This document shows positions 1 to 5,100 of a stretch of DNA of 5,100 nucleotides, piece after piece. Origin of the DNA: Gammaproteobacteria bacterium (GTDB taxonomy: Bacteria; Pseudomonadota; Gammaproteobacteria; Steroidobacterales; Steroidobacteraceae); the NCBI GenBank assembly GCA_005877705.1, contig VBNY01000076.1, positions 1 through 5,100 of the forward strand, in the 5' to 3' direction. The translations under genes were made by a program, and so were the position numbers. The notes beneath the pieces were generated by a model. That model searched no databases, was not told the origin of the DNA, and saw only the letters and a program-made list of their open reading frames with translations. Position 1 is the first letter of the stretch, and every line of letters starts with the position of its first letter.

Positions 1-1775
1 GTCCCATTGCCAGCCAGCAAGGGCCCACCTGCACGGCAAACTGCGGCACGACGTCGCAGCCGCAAGTCGCCGGAGTGGCGGCGATCCAGCACAGCGCGGT
101 TTTGATGGCGAATCTTGCTGCGACGCCCGTCGTCTGCCCAGCGGGTCATTTCCGGCCCGGCGGTGCAAACGCCGCCACCAATGGGGCCTGCAGGTTGGTC
201 TCGTATCCGAAGCTGGAAAACAACATCATCTATCACAACAGCTCGTACTACATCGGCGTGGGTGCTCTGGGGGCCGGACCGCTGAATCAGCAGCACGTGG
301 TCGCACTGTATAACGCGTTTAGCGGCACGGCGGCGGCGAACCAGACGACAACCGGTGCATGCGTTGCTCCGGCCACCAGTTATTGGGACATCGGCGTACG
401 CGGCGACACGGGACCGACCAACCATGCCAATCCCAACTTCACGCTCAACCCGACCGCTTCGGTGCTGTCGTCGGGGACCGGTTATACCGGTGGAGGTAAC
501 ACCTTTACCGGCAACCCGAACTTCATCAGGTTCTACTGCGACGGTTCGCGCACGCCGCCGGAATTTAAAGCGTCGGGGTGGCAGACGCCTCCTGGGATTG
601 CGGACGCGACCGTGCCCAACCCGATCTTCAACCTGACGCCGGCCGCCACCGTGGACGAGGGCAACAACTGGGTCAACTTGAGTTGGGGCCCGCTGTCGAT
701 GTCGAATCCGACGGCCGTGGGCGGAACGAACGCGAATTACGGCGGTGGCCTGCCACTCGGCGACTACGGCATCACGGCGGGATCCGCGGCGGCAGCTCGG
801 GTCACTGGAGCAAACTACACTGACGCTCCGGAATACGACTTCTTCGACAATCCGAGGAAGCCGGGTGGGTCGACTGACGCCGGCGCGGTCAGGCTGGCCG
901 GCACTCGCGGCCACAGCCAGTTCACGGTCTCACCGGCGGTGGTCGACTTTGGGTTTGTGCCGCTTCACAGTCCCACAACCGTGGATCAGGACATCGTGGT
1001 CATCAACTCGGACGTCGTTCCGCTGAGCGGCATCAGCGCCGGCTTCAATTGCGCGGGTGTGCCGGCGGGGACTTGCAGTCTGGCAAGCTTCGGCATCCAA
1101 ACCCAATCCGACAGCTGCACGAGCGCGACACTTGCGGCGGGACAGAGCTGCATGATCATCGTGGTCTTCAACCCCATCAGCACGTCGCAGGCCGCGAGGA
1201 ACGCCAATCTGGTCGTGACCGCGGGCGGCCTCAGTCAGACGGTGTCGCTTACCGGCCACGACTCGATCGCCACGATCGCGGTCTCGCCGGCAACGCAGAC
1301 CACTCCGGCGATGAATCCAACTCCGGCCAGCACCGTCGCGATCACCGGGACCATCACGGTGACCAACACCAGCACCCGCTGCGCTGCGGCGGGAGCCTGC
1401 CTGACGACGGGTATCCCACCGGGCTACCCAGCCCCGAGCCTCGATGCCGGGCCGTACATCATCGCGGGCACCGCTGCGAATCCGGCAGGCATTACGCTGA
1501 CGCCGCTCACCGGCACGGGGACCTGGGCGCTCGGTGGCACGTGCGCGGTAGGGACTGCAATCAACCCGGGAATGGCCGCGATCCCGGCGAATGCGGCCGA
1601 CGGTACGCCGGCGACTCCGTACGTGCCGAGCGGGAATTGCACGGTCACGGCCACGTATACGCCACCCGTGGGAGCGACCGGGGCGGCACTGAACGGGTCG
1701 GCAAGGGTCACGGTAACGGGGTATGGCACCGCCTCGACGGCACCGATCATCAATAGGGTGATCAATGCGAACTGA
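1..1775 (+). CDS. Large exported surface protein, beta-helix plus choice-of-anchor Q/D-like modules (5' partial)
   Basis: The reading frame is open from base 3 to the TGA at 1773-1775, giving 590 visible residues. A GTG at 75 is possible but is not a credible start: coding continues upstream without a stop, no ribosome binding site precedes it, and no signal peptide follows. Roughly residues 1-300 are rich in Gly, Asn, Thr and Ser, with a beta-helix-like stretch (ENNIIYHNSSYYIG) and a segment ending in DFFDNPRKPG...DAGAV, which resembles the end of choice-of-anchor Q beta-helix proteins. Residues about 307-420 (starting FTVSPAVVDFGFV, with paired Cys and SCMIIVVFNP) fit an ASH/choice-of-anchor D Ig-like module. 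Residues about 421-590 look like a second, diverged one (GNCTVTATYTPP). Scattered Cys pairs suit an oxidising compartment. The C-terminus ends in INAN with no LPXTG or PEP-CTERM-type anchor. The function is unknown; adhesion or surface display is an inference from domain type. Confidence 0.8.
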   Translation, partial: PIASQQGPTCTANCGTTSQPQVAGVAAIQHSAVLMANLAATPVVCPAGHFRPGGANAATNGACRLVSYPKLENNIIYHNSSYYIGVGALGAGPLNQQHVVALYNAFSGTAAANQTTTGACVAPATSYWDIGVRGDTGPTNHANPNFTLNPTASVLSSGTGYTGGGNTFTGNPNFIRFYCDGSRTPPEFKASGWQTPPGIADATVPNPIFNLTPAATVDEGNNWVNLSWGPLSMSNPTAVGGTNANYGGGLPLGDYGITAGSAAAARVTGANYTDAPEYDFFDNPRKPGGSTDAGAVRLAGTRGHSQFTVSPAVVDFGFVPLHSPTTVDQDIVVINSDVVPLSGISAGFNCAGVPAGTCSLASFGIQTQSDSCTSATLAAGQSCMIIVVFNPISTSQAARNANLVVTAGGLSQTVSLTGHDSIATIAVSPATQTTPAMNPTPASTVAITGTITVTNTSTRCAAAGACLTTGIPPGYPAPSLDAGPYIIAGTAANPAGITLTPLTGTGTWALGGTCAVGTAINPGMAAIPANAADGTPATPYVPSGNCTVTATYTPPVGATGAALNGSARVTVTGYGTASTAPIINRVINAN

Positions 1776-1785
1776 CCGGGCGCCG

Positions 1786-1800
1786 TTCTAAGCTTTAGAA
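1786..1800 (+). repeat. Small inverted repeat just after the surface-protein stop
   Basis: A perfect 6-bp inverted repeat (TTCTAA / TTAGAA) with a 3-nt GCT loop begins 10 nt after the stop codon. It is AT-rich and weak, with no T-tract directly after it. It may help stabilise the 3' end of the mRNA or act with the stronger terminator that follows. A chance occurrence is also possible. Confidence 0.35.
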
Positions 1801-1807
1801 GCTGAAA

Positions 1808-1850
1808 CCGATGCTGCTTCGCGAGAAATCGCGAGTAGCATCGGCCTTTT
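1808..1850 (+). terminator. Intrinsic terminator of the surface-protein gene
   Basis: An 8-bp outer stem (CCGATGCT at 1808-1815 pairing with AGCATCGG at 1837-1844) continues through a G-U and a C-G pair and one bulged T. It ends in a perfect 6-bp inner stem (TCGCGA at 1819-1824 and 1829-1834) closed by a GAAA tetraloop, a stable GNRA loop. The stem is followed by CC and then TTTT at 1847-1850. The T-tract is short, but the stem is long and GC-rich. It sits 32 nt after the stop and separates the surface-protein gene from the downstream operon. Confidence 0.75.
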
Positions 1851-1878
1851 CAGGGGCCAGAGACAGCGGTAGGCGAGC

Positions 1879-1907
1879 TTTCAGTTCTTAAGCCGGCGCG
1901 GTACCAT
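1879..1907 (+). promoter_or_regulatory. Weak candidate promoter for the downstream four-gene operon
   Basis: TACCAT at 1902-1907 matches the sigma-70 -10 consensus at four of six positions. The hexamer 17 bp upstream (TTTCAG, 1879-1884) is a poor -35. An 8-bp direct repeat CCGGCGCG (1893-1900 and 1911-1918) flanks the -10-like box and could be a regulator site, though such repeats arise easily in GC-rich DNA. A promoter is expected somewhere between the terminator at 1850 and the first operon gene, so this placement is a guess within that interval. Confidence 0.22.
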
Positions 1908-1917
1908 CGCCCGGCGC

Positions 1918-1995
1918 GTGGAATCAAACGTGGAAAGACTCTTCAGCAAGCGGGCAGTTCTCATCGCTCTACTGGCGGCAAGTAAGCAAACATGA
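1918..1995 (+). CDS. Possible small leader ORF overlapping the next start codon
   Basis: A GTG-started frame of 25 codons (or 21 codons from a second in-frame GTG at 1930) ends in a TGA that overlaps the ATG of the next gene as ATGA. The predicted peptide has a basic start (VERLFSKR) followed by a hydrophobic run (AVLIALLAAS), so it looks like the N-terminus of a signal peptide with nothing behind it. The ATGA overlap would allow translational coupling, which fits the poor ribosome binding site before the ATG at 1992. No strong ribosome binding site precedes either GTG. It could be a regulatory leader peptide, a decayed gene start, or chance. Confidence 0.25.
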   Translation: MESNVERLFSKRAVLIALLAASKQT

Positions 1996-2498
1996 GCAGG
2001 ACCGGTTTGGCGCTCGCGCCTCTGGTTGTGGGCCTTTTAGCGGGCGCGGTGGCTTTGGCACAGACCCCTGCTCCGCAGGCTCCTGCTGCGCGAGCCCCTT
2101 CTGCGCCGGCGCCCCAGACTCGATCGCGCTACCAGCCGGACCGGTTCGCCGGCCGCGCGGGCAGCTATTACCGGCTGGTCTGGGGCGTGGACTCGCTGGC
2201 TGTGAAATGGGTCGAGTCGGGTGAAGTGCTGCGATTCACCTACCGGGTGCTGGACCCGAACAAGGCGAGTGCGCTGAACGATAAGAAGAACGAGCCGGTC
2301 CTGATCGCCCCGGAAGCGGGGGTCAAGCTGGTGGTGCCGTCGATGGAGAACGTGGGACAGCTGCGCCAGAGCGCCCCGCCGGAAGAGGGCAAGGCCTACT
2401 GGATAGTCTTCTCCAACAAGGGGCGCCTGGTGAAGCGTGGCGCCCACGTGAACGTGGTAATCGGCGCATTCCATGCGAACGGGCTGGTCGTCGATTAG
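1992..2498 (+). CDS. Exported protein of unknown function, 168 aa
   Basis: I do not recognise a named family. Residues 1-23 form a clear Sec signal peptide (hydrophobic APLVVGLLAGAVALA, probable cleavage before Gln24). Residues about 24-46 are an Ala/Pro-rich linker. The rest (about 47-168) looks like one compact mainly beta domain. Its recognisable stretches are GSYYRLVWGVDSLAVKW, LRFTYRVLDPNKA, VPSMENVGQLRQ, YWIVFSNKGRLVKRG and VNVVIGAFHANGLVVD. Alternating hydrophobic strands suggest an Ig-like or beta-sandwich fold. The protein has no Cys and only two His, so it is not an obvious heme or copper protein. The start is chosen because the signal peptide begins there; the ribosome binding site is poor (AAGTAAG) and coupling to the small upstream ORF is possible. 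It is the first substantial gene of the operon and lies 59 nt before the LolA-like gene. Confidence 0.85.
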   Translation: MSRTGLALAPLVVGLLAGAVALAQTPAPQAPAARAPSAPAPQTRSRYQPDRFAGRAGSYYRLVWGVDSLAVKWVESGEVLRFTYRVLDPNKASALNDKKNEPVLIAPEAGVKLVVPSMENVGQLRQSAPPEEGKAYWIVFSNKGRLVKRGAHVNVVIGAFHANGLVVD

Positions 2499-2557
2499 CA
2501 GCCGGCCCCTGCAGGCGATTGGAGCCGAGACGGACCGCACAGAATCAAAGAGAAATC

Positions 2558-3535
2558 ATGTCACAATTCAATAATTACAAAACCTCCAAGCAGGTGGGTC
2601 TGATGCGAAGCAAAGCGCCTTTCCTAATGAGCATCCTGGCGGGCGCATGTCTTGCGCAAGCACTCGCCGCGGACGGGACCAAAGCGCCTGCGGGCGTGAG
2701 CGCCGCCCAGATCGTCGAAAAGCACGTCGCCGCGCGCGGCGGAGTCAAGGCTTGGCACGCCGTCCAGACGCTCGCGGTGAGCGGCAAGCTCGATGCGGGC
2801 ACGGGCGACTCAGTGAAGCGCAGCGTCACCATGGCCAAGCAGGGCGTGGGTGCCAGCGCCAAGCGAGCGGAGCGCGCCGCCGCACAGGACGCGGCGAAGC
2901 AAGCAGCGGAGGAGCAAGTGCAGCTGCCCTTCAGGCTCGAGATGAAGCGCCCGCGCAAGTCGCGCCTCGAGATTGACTTTGCGGGCAAGACCGCCGTGCA
3001 GGTCTACGACGGGCAGAACGGCTGGAAAGTGCGGCCCTACCTCAACCGTGACGACGTCGAGCCGTTCACGGCGGAGGAGGCCAAGTCACAGGGGACCAAA
3101 GCCGATCTCGAGCCGCCGCTCGTGGACTACGCTGCCAAGGGCAGCCAGGTCGCGCTCGAGGGCATGGAACAGGTCGACGGCCACAACGCCTACAAGCTCA
3201 AACTGACGCTCAAGAACGGCGACGTGCAGCACATCTGGATCGATGCGCAGAGCTTCCTTGATGTCAAGGTCGAGGGAGTGCCGCGCCGCATGGACGGCAA
3301 GATGCGCACGGTGTGGGTCTACCAGCGCGACTTCAGATCCATACAGGGAGTCATGGTCCCCCATCTGTACGAGACCGCGAACGAGGGCAATCCGCGCACT
3401 CACAAGATGGTGGTCGAGGCGGTGCAAGTGAATCGCGCGCTCGACGATGCGCGCTTTGCGAAGCCGCAGGTACTGGTCGCGGCCACGCCACCCCCGGCCG
3501 CACCGGCGGCACCGGCGCCCGCCAAGAAGAAGTAG
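2558..3535 (+). CDS. Exported LolA/outer-membrane lipoprotein-sorting-like protein, 325 aa
   Basis: The ATG at 2558 is chosen because AAAGAGA (2547-2553) sits just upstream. A second ATG at 2603, preceded by AGGTGGG, would give a more standard signal peptide (MRSKAPFLMSILAG...ALA, cleavage before AADG), so the start is uncertain. Residues about 49-80 (AAQIVEKHVAARGG, AWHAVQTLAVSGKLDAG) and the beta-rich stretch from 124 to about 285 (PFRLEMKRPRKSRLEI, VQVYDGQNGWKV, HIWIDAQSFLDVKVEG, VMVPHLYE) fit proteins annotated as outer membrane lipoprotein-sorting, with a half-barrel like LolA/LolB. LolA carries lipoproteins across the periplasm, but this protein lies away from housekeeping lol genes and probably binds another hydrophobic ligand or partner. 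Residues about 95-122 are an Ala/Lys/Glu-rich helical insert between strands. The C-terminus is an Ala/Pro-rich tail ending KKK. The fold assignment is moderate; the role is unknown. Confidence 0.8.
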   Translation: MSQFNNYKTSKQVGLMRSKAPFLMSILAGACLAQALAADGTKAPAGVSAAQIVEKHVAARGGVKAWHAVQTLAVSGKLDAGTGDSVKRSVTMAKQGVGASAKRAERAAAQDAAKQAAEEQVQLPFRLEMKRPRKSRLEIDFAGKTAVQVYDGQNGWKVRPYLNRDDVEPFTAEEAKSQGTKADLEPPLVDYAAKGSQVALEGMEQVDGHNAYKLKLTLKNGDVQHIWIDAQSFLDVKVEGVPRRMDGKMRTVWVYQRDFRSIQGVMVPHLYETANEGNPRTHKMVVEAVQVNRALDDARFAKPQVLVAATPPPAAPAAPAPAKKK

Positions 3536-3540
3536 CGCAC

Positions 3541-4116
3541 ATGCGACCGCGCATACGAGGCAGGCTCGGCGCTGCGCTGACGTGCGCGACGGGAGTGTTG
3601 CTCGCGGTCGCGACAGCGGCCACCGTGTCACGCGCCACGGTGAGTTATGACACTCCGGCCGTGATGCTGGTGCGCGCGGATGGCAAGAGCGTATCGCTGC
3701 CGCAGGAGCTCGACGACGGCCGGCCGGTGCTGCTGAATTTCATTTTCACGACCTGCTCATCGATCTGCCCGCTCACGAGCCGAACGCTGGAGGAGTTCCA
3801 GCAGAAGCTCGGTTCGGAGGCGGCCCGGGTCCACCTGATGTCGATCTCGATCGACCCCGAGCAGGACACCCCCGCACGCCTCACCGAGTACGCCCGCAAA
3901 TTCCACGCGGGTCCTGAGTGGCAGTATTACACCGGCTCGGTCGCCGCCAGCATCGCGGCGCAGCGCGCCTTCGACGTATATCGGGGCGAGAAGATGAGCC
4001 ATACGGCGGTGACTTTGATGCGTGCTGCCCCGGGGAAACCCTGGCTACGGATCGAGGGATTCATCACGCCAGATGAGCTGGTGGACGACTACCGCAACCT
4101 GCTTGCCTCTCCTTAG
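3541..4116 (+). CDS. SCO family protein (periplasmic thiol/copper protein), 191 aa
   Basis: This is a thioredoxin-fold SCO/SenC protein. The family delivers copper to, or reduces thiols of, the CuA site of cytochrome c oxidase; some members serve other copper enzymes or redox sensing. The motif FTTCSSICP carries the CxxxC copper ligands Cys72 and Cys76, and the third ligand is His154 in KMSHTAV. ISIDPEQDTP (102-111) is the usual SCO segment after the active site. Residues 1-8 are basic and about 10-29 hydrophobic, so the protein is exported and may stay anchored in the inner membrane facing the periplasm. Its length is typical. The start lies 5 nt after the previous stop, with an AAGAAG stretch at the end of that gene as a weak ribosome binding site. 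An open frame reaching further upstream (from 3313) would overlap the LolA-like gene and lose the signal segment. No oxidase subunit is visible nearby, so the true client is unknown. Confidence 0.93.
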   Translation: MRPRIRGRLGAALTCATGVLLAVATAATVSRATVSYDTPAVMLVRADGKSVSLPQELDDGRPVLLNFIFTTCSSICPLTSRTLEEFQQKLGSEAARVHLMSISIDPEQDTPARLTEYARKFHAGPEWQYYTGSVAASIAAQRAFDVYRGEKMSHTAVTLMRAAPGKPWLRIEGFITPDELVDDYRNLLASP

Positions 4117-4141
4117 GATCCCCCGTCAGGGCCGGCAGCCG

Positions 4142-5100
4142 ATGCCAAACGAGCCTCGCGGCGCAGCACCTGCTGTGGCGCTCGCGCTGACACTGCTCAT
4201 GTGGGCGTGCGCGCTGAGTGCAGCGCCTCCAAGTCCTTCGGCGGGAGAAGCCCTGTATCGGCGCGGGCAGCTGCCCTCCGGCGAGCCAGTGCAAGCCCTG
4301 CGCCAGGGCGGTGCCACCATCCGGGGCGCCGATGCGGCCTGTGTCAACTGTCACCGACGCAGCGGCTTGGGGTCCAGCGAGGGTCGGATCACCATCCCGC
4401 CGATTGCCGGGCCGTACCTGTTTGTTCCGCGCGGCAAGAGTCTGGAACAGCTGGGTGTTCCGTTTGTGGACACCGCACGCCTCAATCACGATCCCTACAC
4501 TGACGAGAGCCTCGCGCGCGCGATTCGCGAAGGCATCGGTGCGAACGGGCGGCCGCTCGACTACCTGATGCCGCGCTACCAGATCGATGATGCGGCGATG
4601 GCAGAGCTGGTCGCCTATCTCAAAGAAATAAAGGTCGTACCGAACCCGGGGGTGAGCACTGCGGTGCTGCATTTTGCCACCATCATCACGCCGGATGCCG
4701 ACCCCGTGAAGCGCCGCGGCATGCTCGACGTGATGAATCAGTATTTCGCGGACAAGAACAACGCGGCGGCGCGCACCAAGGCGCCGACCCTGTATTCCTC
4801 CCACACGATGATGTTTCGCGTCGAGCGGCGCTGGCAGCTGCATGTGTGGCAGCTGAGCGGCGAGGCTGCGACCTGGGAGGCACAGCTGCGCAACTATCTG
4901 GCCTCGCAACCGGTGCTCGCGGTGATCTCGGGCCTCGGCGGCAGCAACTGGGGACCGGTGCATCAATTTTGCGAGGCGCAGGCACTGCCGTGCCTGTTTC
5001 CCAATGTCGAAGCGCCCGTGGGGAACGATAGTGACTTCTACTCGGTATATTTCTCGCGCGGCGTGCTCCTCGAAGCGCAACTGATTGCGCGCGAGCTCGC
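4142..5100 (+). CDS. c-type cytochrome fused to ABC-type periplasmic solute-binding domain (3' partial)
   Basis: The frame runs open from the ATG at 4142 to the window end, giving 319 residues so far. Residues 1-27 are a signal peptide (ALALTLLMWACALSA, cleavage near Ala27/Ala28). Residues about 34-163 are a class I cytochrome c domain: CVNCH at 67-71 binds heme with His71 as axial ligand. Met143 in the LDYLMPRYQ segment is the likely second ligand, and the domain closes with the helix MAELVAYLKEI. From about residue 172 a new domain begins (VSTAVLHFATIITPDADPVK), continuing with strand/turn patterns such as PVLAVISGLGGSNWGPV and a Cys277/Cys284 pair (FCEAQALPCLFPN). It resembles lobe I of Peripla_BP_6-type, Leu/Ile/Val-like binding proteins; the rest is cut off. 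Proteins of this two-domain type are annotated as cytochrome c/ABC transporter substrate-binding protein. The start lies 25 nt after the SCO stop with a weak AGGG upstream. No permease or ATPase gene is in view, so the binding domain may sense or present a ligand rather than feed a transporter. Confidence 0.88.
   Translation, partial: MPNEPRGAAPAVALALTLLMWACALSAAPPSPSAGEALYRRGQLPSGEPVQALRQGGATIRGADAACVNCHRRSGLGSSEGRITIPPIAGPYLFVPRGKSLEQLGVPFVDTARLNHDPYTDESLARAIREGIGANGRPLDYLMPRYQIDDAAMAELVAYLKEIKVVPNPGVSTAVLHFATIITPDADPVKRRGMLDVMNQYFADKNNAAARTKAPTLYSSHTMMFRVERRWQLHVWQLSGEAATWEAQLRNYLASQPVLAVISGLGGSNWGPVHQFCEAQALPCLFPNVEAPVGNDSDFYSVYFSRGVLLEAQLIAREL

Noticed and set aside
1049..1756. 235-codon + strand frame inside the surface-protein gene
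   Set aside because: Its composition (Arg/Gly/His/Asp-rich, no hydrophobic core) is typical of an out-of-frame reading. The alternative frame shows ASH-type motifs and ends at a proper terminator.
2499..2557. Possible terminator between the 168-aa gene and the LolA-like gene (CCTGCAGG palindrome)
   Set aside because: The palindrome is short, with no extended stem and no T-tract; the gap looks like an ordinary intra-operon spacer.
3313..3540. N-terminal extension of the SCO protein from a GTG at 3313
   Set aside because: The extension overlaps the coding sequence of the LolA-like gene in another frame and would bury the signal segment that begins at the ATG at 3541.
3086..3631. Open frame on the - strand (181 codons) opposite the LolA-like and SCO genes
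   Set aside because: It spans the junction of two well-supported + strand genes, has low-complexity Arg-rich composition and no domain signal.
4202..4219. Possible lipoprotein signal at Cys23 of the cytochrome fusion (LMWAC)
   Set aside because: The residues before Cys (Met-Trp-Ala) do not fit a lipobox well, and a normal signal peptidase I site (ALSA before AP) follows immediately.
4064..5080. Long open frame on the - strand (338 codons)
   Set aside because: It lies antisense to the cytochrome fusion gene, whose + frame has a signal peptide, CVNCH and a solute-binding domain. The - strand translation is Arg/His-rich with no recognisable motif, as expected for a shadow frame in GC-rich DNA.

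Overview
The window is GC-rich and densely coding, with every supported gene on the + strand. It looks chromosomal and bacterial. GC content, codon use and the mix of exported redox proteins suggest a Pseudomonadota organism (beta- or gammaproteobacterium). Nothing here fixes the genus, and there is no rRNA, tRNA, CRISPR array or mobile-element signature.

Region 1 (1-1775) is the 3' part of a large exported surface-type protein whose start lies upstream of the window. It has a beta-helix-like segment, a choice-of-anchor-Q-like end motif and one or two ASH/choice-of-anchor-D (Ig-like) modules. Region 2 (1776-1991) is the only real intergenic gap. It holds a small hairpin, a good intrinsic terminator with a GAAA loop, a weak promoter candidate with a short direct repeat, and a tiny GTG-started leader ORF whose stop overlaps the next start (ATGA).

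Region 3 (1992-5100) is a tight run of four genes that looks like one operon. In order these are a 168-aa exported protein of no recognised family, a 325-aa exported protein with a probable LolA/LolB-like fold, a SCO-family thiol/copper protein with an intact CxxxC...H site, and a c-type cytochrome fused to an ABC-type periplasmic solute-binding domain, cut by the window end. Gaps between these genes are 59, 5 and 25 nt.

All four operon products appear to be exported. The likely theme is periplasmic redox or copper chemistry: SCO handles copper or thiols, the heme domain moves electrons, and the solute-binding domain could supply or sense a ligand. No oxidase subunit, dehydrogenase or transporter permease is visible, so the electron donor, acceptor and ligand are unknown. 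The surface protein ends in its own terminator and is probably a separate transcription unit, though it may belong to the same functional neighbourhood.
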